A stretch of DNA of 34,450 nt from the NCBI GenBank assembly GCA_028284295.1, contig JANQSB010000443.1, positions 1-34,450 of the forward strand, read 5' to 3'. Position numbers and translations under genes: made by a program. Each line of letters opens with the position of its first letter. Within the stretch, counting starts at the first letter, position 1. The stretch comes from Myxococcota bacterium. Its GTDB lineage: Bacteria > Myxococcota_A > UBA9160 > UBA4427. Shown in pieces: positions 15,655-23,806 of this stretch. The notes below the pieces were generated by a model. That model saw nothing but the letters and a program-made list of their open reading frames with translations. It searched no databases and had not been told where the DNA came from.

Positions 15655-17097
15655 TCAGCGACTTCCGCCTGCCAGCATCCGCAGGTAGCCCGGGAACTGG
15701 TCGATGGCCGGCCCCTGGTAGTTGAGCAGCGTGACCGTGAAGGAGGCCAGGACCAGGGTGAGTGCCGTTGCGACCAGGCGGCGGGGTCCCCAGCCCGTCG
15801 CGGGAGGCCGGCCCCGCCAGCGCTGGTAGTGCACGTGACCCACGACGGCCGCGGCGTTCAGTGCCGCCCACAGGGTGACCGGCGCTGCGTTGCGGAGGCT
15901 CCAGTCCGAGGTGAGGAAGGGCGTGCCGAGCGCGTGCCACACGGCGCTCACCGCGAATGCGGCCAGGATGTTCAGCGATTGGTGGCGCCGATTCGCACCC
16001 AGCGGTGCGTAGACGTGCACGATCAGCCAGTTGGTGAGCGACCCGCGCCAGGAGCGCCAGAGCTCCGAGGGATTGCGAAGCGAGAGCAGGCGCAGGAAGT
16101 TGGTCCGCAGCCGGATGCCGTAGGCGAGTGCACAGGCCTCGATCAAGGCCCAGTAGCCCATCACCATCAGCGCGACGCGGACGTATAGGAGAAGCGAGTT
16201 GCCCCAGAGGGCCAGCGACCCCGCGCTCGCGAGCTGCGCCTCGACGGAGATCGGGATGCGTTCGGCGAGCCAGAGCTGCGCGGTGCCTCTCACCATCATG
16301 CGGCCGGCGCGCGGAAGGTCGAAGTGGGTCCGGGCGCGGAGATTCCTCCTCGAGAACTCCTGGTAGACCTCGGGGCCCCCGACCGGCCCGTTGGCACCGG
16401 GATAGAAGCTCAGGAAGCACAGGTAGTCGGGCGGCGAGCCGATCTCCTGCTTGCAGGCCGTCACCACGAAGCTGATGTGCCGCAGGAAGACGAGGAAGAT
16501 CAGCCCGTGCGTCTCCAGCGCGTCGGTGGGCGAGCCCGCGCGAAGGGTCAACGCGTAGGCGTAGGCGGCGCTCATCACCGCGCCCTGCAGGAGCAAGGCG
16601 TTGCGTGGGCGGCGTCCGCCGGGCAGGTGGAGGAGCGCATAGCCGCCCGCACAGGCGCCGAAGACCGCGACCACCGCGGGGGTCCCCGCGTATCCCGTGA
16701 GGATCAGGAGGCTGAGGGTCGCGAGTGCGAGCTTGCGCCACGAAGGCCCGAGCTGCGCGAAGCCGAGGCCCGCGAAGAGACAGAACGCAGCGTGGTCGAA
16801 GCGCCGGAAGAGCAGCCAGATCGCGTCGCTCGGGACCGACAGCAGCCACCCCAGCAGTGCTGCGGCGATCACGAGCGAGCCGAGGCCGATCCCGAGTCGG
16901 GCGCCCGCCCCTGCCCGACGGTGAAGCGCGGCGACGCCCGAAGCCAGGGGCAGCACGAGGGCGGCGAAGAGGCCGACCTCGAAGACTCCCTCCATGGCGG
17001 CCTCGGCGAAGCGCGGCTCGACCGAGGCCGGTAGCAGGGATGTCAGGCCCTCGCGCGCCGGTGCCGACAGGCGCGCGAGGAGATCGCCCTCGTTCAT
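15655..17097 (-). CDS. MBOAT-family membrane-bound O-acyltransferase
   Basis: The 480-residue protein has about ten hydrophobic segments. The family signature NPSELWRSWRGSL is at 342-354, then NWLIVHVYAPLG and the catalytic histidine H388 in AVSAVWHALGTPF. The layout resembles DltB/AlgI/PatA-type enzymes, which take an acyl group from a cytoplasmic carrier and deliver it to an extracytoplasmic hydroxyl. The position normally read as WHxSL is WRGSL here, so the first conserved His of the AlgI/DltB type is Arg. The length (480) is normal for the family. It is convergent with the carrier-protein gene, which supports, without proving, an acyl-carrier donor. It has its own -10-like box six bases before the ATG. 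Confidence 0.85.
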   Translation of the reverse strand: MNEGDLLARLSAPAREGLTSLLPASVEPRFAEAAMEGVFEVGLFAALVLPLASGVAALHRRAGAGARLGIGLGSLVIAAALLGWLLSVPSDAIWLLFRRFDHAAFCLFAGLGFAQLGPSWRKLALATLSLLILTGYAGTPAVVAVFGACAGGYALLHLPGGRRPRNALLLQGAVMSAAYAYALTLRAGSPTDALETHGLIFLVFLRHISFVVTACKQEIGSPPDYLCFLSFYPGANGPVGGPEVYQEFSRRNLRARTHFDLPRAGRMMVRGTAQLWLAERIPISVEAQLASAGSLALWGNSLLLYVRVALMVMGYWALIEACALAYGIRLRTNFLRLLSLRNPSELWRSWRGSLTNWLIVHVYAPLGANRRHQSLNILAAFAVSAVWHALGTPFLTSDWSLRNAAPVTLWAALNAAAVVGHVHYQRWRGRPPATGWGPRRLVATALTLVLASFTVTLLNYQGPAIDQFPGYLRMLAGGSR

Positions 17098-17103
17098 CGC
17101 ACG

Positions 17104-17109
17104 AGCATA
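17104..17109 (-). promoter_or_regulatory. -10-like box of the MBOAT gene
   Basis: The minus strand reads TATGCT, ending six bases before the ATG at 17097. This suggests a leaderless mRNA independent of the upstream gene. Confidence 0.4.
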
Positions 17110-17149
17110 GGCCGGAATGGCCTGTGGAGAGGGTCCGGGCGGGCTTGGC

Positions 17150-17758
17150 TCAGCTCCAGGAGAAGTGGCCGATCGCGCGTCGACCCTCCCGATCGATCTC
17201 GAAGCTCAACTCGGGGTCCTTGGGCTTCTCGAGGTCGAAGACGCCGAGACAGATCCCGTGCCAGCAGTGCAGGTAGCCGGGGGACTCGAAGGCCTGGGGA
17301 GCGATGTCGTCGAGGTGCAGCTCGCAGTGGTTGTCGTCGAGGGGGACGAAGCGCGGCGCGCAGAAGTCGCGGTAGGCGAGGGTCCAGCCCTTGGGGACCA
17401 TCTTGATCAGCTTGCCGGGTCGGGCGCCGAAGATCCGCAGGGCTCCGGACACGAAGTTCTTGAGCAGCGGCTTCTCGATGAGCTGCGAGATGCTCTGGCG
17501 CCAGCACTGGATCGCGTCGTCGCGGCCGAGGACCTCGAGGGTGGCATCCATCAGCCAGTGGTCGTGCTCGAACTCGAGCCACGAGATCCCCGGGGTCTCG
17601 TCGATGGCCGTGAGCGAGGCCTCGGGGATGCGCTCGCGGATGCGACGCAGGGAGCCCGGTCGATAGACATCCGTGAAGGCGACGTTGTCGCGCGCGGCGC
17701 TGGCGCGTGCGGCGGGGCTGCGACTCATGACGACCTCCGTCGGGCGAGTCCGACTCAT
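17150..17758 (-). CDS. Uncharacterised protein, possibly DUF2378/TIGR02265-like
   Basis: From the ATG at 17758 (alternative ATG 17728) the product has 202 residues, with no signal peptide or membrane helix. The central region, ISWLEFEHDHWLMDATLEVL through GWTLAYRDFCAP, and the size recall the roughly 200-residue family expanded in myxobacteria (TIGR02265/DUF2378). This match is from memory of the pattern and is tentative. Several His, Cys and Asp residues cluster in DNHCELHLDDI and YLHCWHGICLG (about 140-170), which could bind a metal or cofactor. The gene lies 52 bases upstream of the MBOAT gene on the same strand and is divergent from the sulfatase-like gene. No function is assigned. Confidence 0.6.
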   Translation of the reverse strand: MSRTRPTEVVMSRSPAARASAARDNVAFTDVYRPGSLRRIRERIPEASLTAIDETPGISWLEFEHDHWLMDATLEVLGRDDAIQCWRQSISQLIEKPLLKNFVSGALRIFGARPGKLIKMVPKGWTLAYRDFCAPRFVPLDDNHCELHLDDIAPQAFESPGYLHCWHGICLGVFDLEKPKDPELSFEIDREGRRAIGHFSWS

Positions 17759-17804
17759 CGGCCGAAAGGGCGGACGCCCTGAGCGAGCGCCCTTCCGGAA
17801 GCCC

Positions 17805-17810
17805 TATGCT
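17805..17810 (+). promoter_or_regulatory. -10-like box upstream of the sulfatase-like gene
   Basis: TATGCT is followed by GCGGGC, about 40 bases before the GTG at 17850. A dyad AAGGGCG (17766-17772) and CGCCCTT (17788-17794) lies just upstream in the 91-bp divergent spacer. Confidence 0.35.
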
Positions 17811-17849
17811 GCGGGCTCGATTGGAGCGGGAACGGGGGAGGCGGGGCGA

Positions 17850-19337
17850 GTGGTAGCGCGAGTCTCGATCGGTGGCTGCCAGCGGCCGTCCCGGCCCGGA
17901 CAGCCGCTCCCGGTCCTCCTGGGCGCCCTCCTCCTGTTAGGCTGCACGGGAGCCGATCCCAGCCCGCCCAACGTGCTGCTCGTCGTGGTGGACACCCTGA
18001 GGGCGGACCACGTCGGCGCCTACGGCTACCCGCGGCCCACGAGCCCGCGACTCGATGCGCTGGCCGACGAGGGCGTCCTGTTCCGCCGCTGCGCGGCGGT
18101 GGCCAACTGGACCCTGCCCAGCCACGCCTCGATGTTGACCGGGCTGCTCCCGCCCGCTCATGGCGCCCACCGTGTCGCTCCCGGTGCGGCGAGCGTGGAG
18201 CACGAGGAGCCCGCGGGCGCGATCGCCCGGGATGCGCCGAGCCTGGCGGAGGCGCTCCAGGGAGCGGGCTACCGGACCGCAGGCATCGTGGCGAACTGGT
18301 GGTGGCTGGGAGCCGCCTATGGCTTCGACCGCGGCTTCGACCACTACGATCATCGCGGTGGCCGGCCGCCCTGGGTCTACCGGAGAGCGCGGCCGATCAG
18401 CGACGCGGCCATCGCATGGCTCGAAGAGGGACTCGGAGGCGAGGGTCGTCGGCCCTTCTTCCTGCTGCTCAACTACATGGACCCGCACATCCCCTATCTG
18501 CCACCGAAGCGCTTCCTCGAGCGCTTCGGTGCCGGAGCGACGGGTGACGAGCTCGAGAAGTCCTGGATCTTCTTTCACGAGACCCAGTCGGCGGTGACCC
18601 GCGAGGGCCGGCCCCCCGCGCCCGCGCTCCTGGAGCGCCTCGTCGATCGCTACGACGCGGAGATCGCGTTCGTGGATGCCGAGCTCGGTCGCGTCTTCGA
18701 CTGGCTTCGCGAGACCGGGCAGTGGCAGGACACGCTCGTCATCGTCACCTCCGACCACGGCGAGGCCTTCGGCGAGAACGGCGTCGCGGGCCACGGCGTC
18801 CTGCTCCACGAAGCGGAGCTCGCCGTGCCCCTGATCGTGAAGCTGCCTTCCGCAGCGTCTGGGTCGATCGATGCGGCTGGCAGGGTGGTGGAGCAGCGCG
18901 TGCAGCACGTCGACCTGCTGCCCACGGTGTTGGAGGTCGCTCGTGTTCCGGACTCGGGTGGTCACCACGGTCGCTCGCTGCTGCGGGAACTGGCTGGCGA
19001 GGTCGCGGGCGAGCGCGACGCCCTGGCCGTCGCGTACGAACGCGAGCGCATCGCTCGCCTGCGGCCCTCGCTCGCGGGGGAACGCTGGGCGCTCTACCGC
19101 GACGACCTCAAGCTCGTCGCGCACGCCGACGGCCGTCGCGAGCTGTTCGACCTGGCCGCCGATCCGGGGGAGACGCGCGACCTGTCGGCCGAGAGGCCGC
19201 ACGAGCTGCGCTCCCTCTCGGACTCGCTCGCCGAGAAGCAGCGGACACTGGAGCCGCTCGACCGTGGGGAGCCGGTGACGAGGGCTCCGGATGCCGACAC
19301 GCGCGAGAAGCTGCGCGCGCTGGGGTACTCGGACTGA
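17850..19337 (+). CDS. Sulfatase-like hydrolase, predicted lipoprotein, with Thr at the nucleophile position
   Basis: The GTG at 17850 is chosen because a GGGGGAGG lies just upstream and the product then begins with a lipoprotein signal, hydrophobic from about 19 with lipobox LLGC at 29-32. The mature protein is an alkaline-phosphatase-superfamily hydrolase. Metal-binding D48 lies in VVVDTLRADH, the nucleophile segment is NWTLPSHASMLTG (86-98), and SDHGEAFGE (301-309) holds the second metal pair. Classical sulfatases have C/S-x-P-x-R, converted to formylglycine. Here the position is Thr88 and the Arg is His92, so formylglycine chemistry is not expected and phospho- or phosphonate-ester substrates are possible. 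It has 495 residues. A hairpin follows the stop codon. Confidence 0.85.
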   Translation: MVARVSIGGCQRPSRPGQPLPVLLGALLLLGCTGADPSPPNVLLVVVDTLRADHVGAYGYPRPTSPRLDALADEGVLFRRCAAVANWTLPSHASMLTGLLPPAHGAHRVAPGAASVEHEEPAGAIARDAPSLAEALQGAGYRTAGIVANWWWLGAAYGFDRGFDHYDHRGGRPPWVYRRARPISDAAIAWLEEGLGGEGRRPFFLLLNYMDPHIPYLPPKRFLERFGAGATGDELEKSWIFFHETQSAVTREGRPPAPALLERLVDRYDAEIAFVDAELGRVFDWLRETGQWQDTLVIVTSDHGEAFGENGVAGHGVLLHEAELAVPLIVKLPSAASGSIDAAGRVVEQRVQHVDLLPTVLEVARVPDSGGHHGRSLLRELAGEVAGERDALAVAYERERIARLRPSLAGERWALYRDDLKLVAHADGRRELFDLAADPGETRDLSAERPHELRSLSDSLAEKQRTLEPLDRGEPVTRAPDADTREKLRALGYSD

Positions 19338-19338
19338 G

Positions 19339-19357
19339 GCGAGCCCCTCGGGCTCGC
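19339..19357 (+). terminator. 8-bp perfect hairpin after the sulfatase-like gene
   Basis: GCGAGCCC pairs with GGGCTCGC around a CTC loop, two bases after the stop codon. There is no T tract, so it may terminate weakly or protect the 3' end. Confidence 0.45.
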
Positions 19358-19417
19358 TCCGCGCGTCGGCTCGGTCCCCTCCTTCAGGTCGGCCGCGCGT
19401 TCGGTCGATCCGGAGCC

Positions 19418-20527
19418 ATGGCGAGCTTGCCCGAAGCAGAGGAGCGGCCGGAGTTCCGCTTCGGCGAAGGGCGGATCAGTGGCGTCCTGTCGGTGTTCCT
19501 GGGCGCCCTCTGCGTGCTGGCGGTGCTCTGCTTCCGCTACCCCGAGCTGCTCACGACCCCGGAGCTGCGAGCCGTGCTGCCGCTCGACCTCGTGCGGGTG
19601 GTCCTGTTCTGTGCGAACGCGCTGGCACTCCTCTTCGGGGCGCTCTGCTTCGCGCTCGGAGGGCAGCGGCGGCTCGCCTTCACGGGAATCGCGCTCGCCG
19701 CCCTGGCCGTCGGGCTGGGAGGGTCGTGGGTCGAGACGCCCGAGTCGGTGGAGTCGGCGCGCTACGTCGGCGTCGACTGGTTCGTCCTCGACCTGCTCGT
19801 CCTCGCCCTCGTCTTCCTGCCGCTGGAGCGCTTTCTCGCCCTCCACCCCCGGCAGTACGTCTTCCGGCGGGGCTGGCGCACCGATCTCGCGCACTTCTTC
19901 GTCAGCCATCTGCTGGTGCAGCTGACGGTTCTGCTCACCCTCTCGCCCGCGAAGCTCCTCCTCTCCGGAGTGGTCGACCCGGACTTCCAGGCGCGGGTGG
20001 CCGCCCTGCCCCTGGCGGTCCAGTTCGTGCTGGCGCTGGTCCTCGCCGATCTCTTCCAGTACGCGGCCCATCGCGCGATGCACACCGTGCCGGCGCTGTG
20101 GCGATTCCACGCGATCCACCACTCCTCGACCTGCATGGACTGGCTGGCGGGCTCGCGGCTCCACCTGGTGGACATCGTGATCACGCGCGCGATGAGCTTC
20201 CTGCCGCTCTTCGCGCTCGGAGTCGACGACACCGCGCTCACCGCCTACCTCGTGTTCGTGTCCTTTCAGGCGGTGTGGATCCACGCCAACCTGCGAACCC
20301 GCATCGGTCCGCTGCGTTGGCTCCTGGCCTCCCCCGAGTTCCACCACTGGCACCACAGTGCCGAGAAGGAGGCGGTCGATCGCAACTTCGCGGTCCACCT
20401 GCCGTGGCTCGATCGGCTCTTCGGCACCGCCTACCTTCCGGATCGCTGGCCCGAGCGCTACGGCATCGAGGGAGACCCGGTGCCCGAGAGCTGGCCCGCC
20501 CAGCTCGTCTGGCCCTTCCGTGGCTGA
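19418..20527 (+). CDS. Fatty acid hydroxylase / sterol desaturase family membrane protein
   Basis: From the ATG at 19418, the start that leaves the gene clear of the upstream hairpin, the product has 369 residues with about six hydrophobic segments. The di-iron histidine boxes are complete: HRAMH (218-222), HAIHHSS (231-237), a single H289 and HHWHH (309-313). This family uses a non-heme di-iron centre and O2 to hydroxylate or desaturate fatty acids, sterols or related lipids in the membrane. Bacterial members have varied lipid substrates. The extra N-terminal hydrophobic region (20-105) makes it longer than minimal family members. The FAAL, MBOAT and exporter neighbours suggest lipid tailoring, but no direct link is shown. 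Confidence 0.87.
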   Translation: MASLPEAEERPEFRFGEGRISGVLSVFLGALCVLAVLCFRYPELLTTPELRAVLPLDLVRVVLFCANALALLFGALCFALGGQRRLAFTGIALAALAVGLGGSWVETPESVESARYVGVDWFVLDLLVLALVFLPLERFLALHPRQYVFRRGWRTDLAHFFVSHLLVQLTVLLTLSPAKLLLSGVVDPDFQARVAALPLAVQFVLALVLADLFQYAAHRAMHTVPALWRFHAIHHSSTCMDWLAGSRLHLVDIVITRAMSFLPLFALGVDDTALTAYLVFVSFQAVWIHANLRTRIGPLRWLLASPEFHHWHHSAEKEAVDRNFAVHLPWLDRLFGTAYLPDRWPERYGIEGDPVPESWPAQLVWPFRG

Positions 20528-20558
20528 GAGCCCGTCCCCGGCTCCCTTCGTTCCGGGT

Positions 20559-21512
20559 CTAGTCGCGCAGGACGAAGACGTTGACCCGGTGCTCGCAGCT
20601 CTGGCGCTCCTCGGCGCCTTCGGGGGTGTCGGGAGCGTCGAAGGCGGAGTGGAAGCACGCGCGGACGCGCCGGGGGTCCCCGTCCTTGGCGCAATCGAAG
20701 TTGTTGAAGGCGAGCACCTCGTCGACGTGCATCTCCGGGTAGTAGTACCACTCCTGCGCTTCCCGATAGCGCAGGCCGAGCTGGGTGGTGGGCTTGCCGG
20801 TCGGCGTGATGCCATGGAGCGCCAGCGGCACCCGGTCGTCGGGCCGCACCGTGTCCGGTCGGCAGAGCCCGAGCGGCATGTGCCGGACCGGTCCCTGCAT
20901 GCCCACGGGCCGCCACAGGTCGATCACCACGAACGCTTCGACGTCGTCCTGCTCGTAGCGGCTTCGCCAGGCCGCCGCGATCTCGGGACCCGTGAAGGCG
21001 GCGAGGCCCTGCTGGAAGTCGTCCGGGCCGATACCGAAGTCCTGGTGCACACCGTTCGCATAGCCTGCGGGTTGGCCCGGCCCGCGCCGCGTGGGCGGCC
21101 CCTGCCAGAGCTCGAGCTTGCGACCGGGAAGCAGCTGTGACCGGATCAGCGCCTCGGACTCCGGTCCGTACACGCGCAGCACCGCGTTGTCGGGCGGCTG
21201 CACGCCGGGGTCGGCGTCCCAGTCCTCCACCGCCGACTCGTGATCGAGCAGCACGAAGCCGTGGGCGCCGAAGAAGTCGGCGGGTGTCCGGGCTTCGCGG
21301 GCTGCCCGCTGGAGCGCGCGCGCGTCGCGAATCCGCAGGCGGGGCAGCTCTTCGGCGGGGATCATCCCCTCGGCGGGCGAGTCGATCGTCATCTCGACGG
21401 GTGCGTCGCACCGGAAGTCCGACGGGAAGAAGCCGTAGAGGATCGCTTCGACGCTGCGGTCCCGGGTGTCGGCCTCGTCCGACGAGGTCGTGGCGCTTGC
21501 GGTCTCGGTCAT
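20559..21512 (-). CDS. CmcJ/NvfI-family non-heme iron oxygenase
   Basis: The 317-residue cytosolic protein has the pattern of the CmcJ/NvfI (AsaB-like) family. An N-terminal variable part is followed by VHQDFG (155-160) with the HxD metal pair, then VVIDLWRPVG, EWYYYPEMHVDEVLAFNNFD (254-273) and a distal RACFHSAFD containing H288. H156, D158 and H288 would form the iron-binding triad of a 2-oxoglutarate-dependent enzyme. Known relatives include cephamycin CmcJ, gibberellin GA4 desaturase and fungal NvfI, so oxidation of a small molecule or lipid is likely but the substrate is open. A GGAG lies upstream of the ATG. The gene is divergent from the nitronate monooxygenase gene across 154 bases. 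Confidence 0.8.
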   Translation of the reverse strand: MTETASATTSSDEADTRDRSVEAILYGFFPSDFRCDAPVEMTIDSPAEGMIPAEELPRLRIRDARALQRAAREARTPADFFGAHGFVLLDHESAVEDWDADPGVQPPDNAVLRVYGPESEALIRSQLLPGRKLELWQGPPTRRGPGQPAGYANGVHQDFGIGPDDFQQGLAAFTGPEIAAAWRSRYEQDDVEAFVVIDLWRPVGMQGPVRHMPLGLCRPDTVRPDDRVPLALHGITPTGKPTTQLGLRYREAQEWYYYPEMHVDEVLAFNNFDCAKDGDPRRVRACFHSAFDAPDTPEGAEERQSCEHRVNVFVLRD

Positions 21513-21615
21513 CGGGGGGCTCCGATTCGTCCGCGATGTTGGGGCGCGATGGAGCGACGGTCCAGCACGGGAAGGATGCCAGGCCGCACGCGGTCATCAA
21601 CCCCGACTCCCGTGC

Positions 21616-21621
21616 TATCTC
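21616..21621 (+). promoter_or_regulatory. -10-like box of the nitronate monooxygenase operon
   Basis: TATCTC is preceded by TGC (extended -10 like) and lies 45 bases before the GTG at 21667. The leader would then carry the AGGAG at 21653-21657 as its ribosome binding site. Confidence 0.35.
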
Positions 21622-21666
21622 CTGGGCTCTGCGTCGACTCGCTGCCGACCCCCAGGAGACCCCCCC

Positions 21667-22854
21667 GTGCGAACCGAGCTCTGCGACCTCTTCGGCATCG
21701 ACGTGCCGATCTTCGCCTTCAGCCACTGCCGCGACGTGGTCGCCGCGGTGAGCAACGCGGGAGGGCTCGGTGTGCTCGGCGCTCTGGCCTTCTCGCCCGA
21801 ACAGCTCGAGCTCGAGCTCCGCTGGATCGACGACAACGTCGACGGCAAGCCCTACGGCGTCGATACGGTCATGCCCATGAGCTACGCGGGCAAGGACGAG
21901 GGGCTCGGGAAGAAGAACGAGAGTACCGGGGAGGTGGACGCCAGCGTCTTCCAGAAGCTGATTCCCGACGAGACCCGCGAGTGGATCGAGAGCGTGCTCG
22001 AAGAGTACGAGGTGCCGCCCCTGCCCGACGACTACGACTCCGGCGACGGCGGCGTGGGCGGGGGGTCGACGGGTCTGCTGGGCTGGACGGATGGCGGGGC
22101 GCGCAATCACGTCGACGTCGCTCTCCGGCACGAAGGCGTCAAGCTGCTCGTCAATGCTCTCGGTCCGCCGCCCAAGGACATCATCGACCTGGCCCACGAG
22201 CACGGCGTCAAGGTGGCGGCACTCACCGGTGCGGTCGAGCACGCCCAGCGTCAGAAGCAGGCCGGCGTCGACATCATCGTGGCCCAGGGAACCGAAGCCG
22301 GGGGACATACGGGGGAGATCGGCTCGATGGTGCTCATTCCGGACATCGTGGATGCCGTCGCGCCCACGCCGGTGCTTGGCGCGGGAGGCATCGCGAACGG
22401 GCGCCAGGCGGCTGCTGCCATGGCGCTCGGCGCGGCCGGGGTCTGGACCGGATCGGTGTGGCTCACGGTGCGCGAGGCCGACGTGTCGCCGTTGGTGAAG
22501 GGCAAGCTCTTCGCGGCGCGCCCGAAGGACGCGGTTCGATCCCGTTCGCTCTCCGGCAAGCCCGCGCGGCTGCTCCGCACCGGCTGGACCGAAGCCTGGG
22601 AGCGGGACGACTGTCCGGGGACGCTGCCGATGCCCCTGCAGTACATGGCCTGCTCCGAGGCCCAGACCCGGATCGGGCTGGCCGCCCGCAAGGAGGGCGC
22701 ACGAGCCCGCGATCTGGTGGGGATGCCCGTCGGCCAGGTCGTCGGACGCCTCGAAGAGGAGCTGGGCACGGCCGACGTCGTCTACCGCTTCATCGACGAG
22801 TTCGTCGACGCGGTCGAACGGCTGCAGAAGAGCCTCGACGCGGCGAAGGAATAG
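21667..22854 (+). CDS. Nitronate monooxygenase family FMN-dependent oxidoreductase
   Basis: The GTG at 21667 is chosen for the AGGAG about ten bases upstream and because it starts the TIM-barrel sequence; this gives 395 residues. The signature QGTEAGGHTGEIGS (207-220) holds the catalytic His214. LGAGGIANGRQ (237-247) is the FMN-phosphate site and GVWTGSVWL (258-266) follows. Members oxidise nitronates or act as NAD(P)H-flavin oxidoreductases or enoyl reductases. Residues about 72-145 form an acidic, glycine-rich insertion (KKNEST, DSGDGG...GGGS) absent from short members. The gene leads a run of three genes on the same strand and is divergent from the CmcJ/NvfI oxygenase gene. Confidence 0.87.
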   Translation: MRTELCDLFGIDVPIFAFSHCRDVVAAVSNAGGLGVLGALAFSPEQLELELRWIDDNVDGKPYGVDTVMPMSYAGKDEGLGKKNESTGEVDASVFQKLIPDETREWIESVLEEYEVPPLPDDYDSGDGGVGGGSTGLLGWTDGGARNHVDVALRHEGVKLLVNALGPPPKDIIDLAHEHGVKVAALTGAVEHAQRQKQAGVDIIVAQGTEAGGHTGEIGSMVLIPDIVDAVAPTPVLGAGGIANGRQAAAAMALGAAGVWTGSVWLTVREADVSPLVKGKLFAARPKDAVRSRSLSGKPARLLRTGWTEAWERDDCPGTLPMPLQYMACSEAQTRIGLAARKEGARARDLVGMPVGQVVGRLEEELGTADVVYRFIDEFVDAVERLQKSLDAAKE

Positions 22855-22861
22855 TCGAGTC

Positions 22862-23806
22862 GTGCTCAAGGCCGTCGCGGCCGTCGTCGGGGTGCTCGTC
22901 GTGCTGATGACGTGGCAGCACCTCCGCTATCTCGGCGCCCGCCGGGATCAGGTGCAGGACCGACAACCGCTCCTCCATGCGTCCGACGCCTTCCACGTCA
23001 TGAGCTTCCTGCGGCTGCGCGACGACGACGAGCCGGTCGGCAGTGTCGACCCCACCGACGCTCTGCGCGTACTGCGGCGCGCGATCGAGACGCAGAGCGG
23101 CCGGGTCGTGTACGCCGGGCAGGCTGCCTTCACCCGGCCTTCGGATCAGCTGAGCGAGCTCTTCGGCGACTCTCCCGCCGACGCGCGCACGTCCGGGCAG
23201 TGGGATGCGGTGCTGCTGTCGCAGTATCCCTCGCGGGAGCACTACGACGCGGCAGCGGCGAGCGGGCCGCTGCGGGAGGCCCGCGCCGCGTTCTCGCGAA
23301 GCTACGACCACGGCATGAAGCGCCCGGTCGTGCTGAACCTGCTCATTCCCCAGGGCCTGCTGGCACTGCGGGCGACGGATCTGCTGCGCGGGCGCTTTGC
23401 GCCGGAAGCGCTCGAAGCGATGCCGCCGGCCGAGCGGGGTTCCGGCCCGGCGGAGTTCGCGCCGGCGATCGACCGGCTCCACGCGCTCGCCGAGCTCAAC
23501 GACGATGCGGTGCTCGTCTTCAATCTGATCCAGCCCGGGAGCACGGATCAGCAGGAAGCGAACCGCTCCTACGGGCTGGAGATGTTGCGGCGCATGGCGG
23601 CTCTCGCTCACGGGCCGATGCACGCGGGACGGCCAGTCACCGTCGAGGGCAATGCCCGCTTCGAGCAGGCGATGCTCGTCTACTACCCCGGCGCGAGCTA
23701 CTTCGCGGAGCTGATCGGCAGCCGCTTCTTCCAGGGCATCATCGGCGACAAGCAGCTGGGGGACACCCAGGCGGTCGCGACCGTTCCGGTCCTCTCTCGG
23801 CTGTGA
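22862..23806 (+). CDS. Membrane-anchored protein with two DUF1330-like ferredoxin-fold domains
   Basis: From the GTG at 22862, seven bases after the preceding stop codon, the product has 314 residues. Residues 3-17 form one hydrophobic N-terminal helix, with no obvious signal cleavage site. Two related regions follow, about 45-150 and 215-305. Each has a strand like VMSFLRL or LVFNLIQPG, then a YGLEMLRR or ALRVLRRAIE-type helix, a GRVVYAGQA or RPVTVEGNA segment, and a VLLSQYPSREHYD or AMLVYYPGASYF segment with F/Y near the end. This is the layout of DUF1330/ABM-type dimeric alpha-beta-barrel domains, here in tandem. Function is unknown. The stop codon overlaps the next start codon (GTGA). Confidence 0.65.
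   Translation: MLKAVAAVVGVLVVLMTWQHLRYLGARRDQVQDRQPLLHASDAFHVMSFLRLRDDDEPVGSVDPTDALRVLRRAIETQSGRVVYAGQAAFTRPSDQLSELFGDSPADARTSGQWDAVLLSQYPSREHYDAAAASGPLREARAAFSRSYDHGMKRPVVLNLLIPQGLLALRATDLLRGRFAPEALEAMPPAERGSGPAEFAPAIDRLHALAELNDDAVLVFNLIQPGSTDQQEANRSYGLEMLRRMAALAHGPMHAGRPVTVEGNARFEQAMLVYYPGASYFAELIGSRFFQGIIGDKQLGDTQAVATVPVLSRL

Noticed and set aside
21620-21657. TCCTGGG and CCCAGGA arms that could hide the ribosome site of the nitronate monooxygenase
   Set aside because: The left arm overlaps the predicted -10 box, so most of it would not be in the mRNA if that promoter is right.
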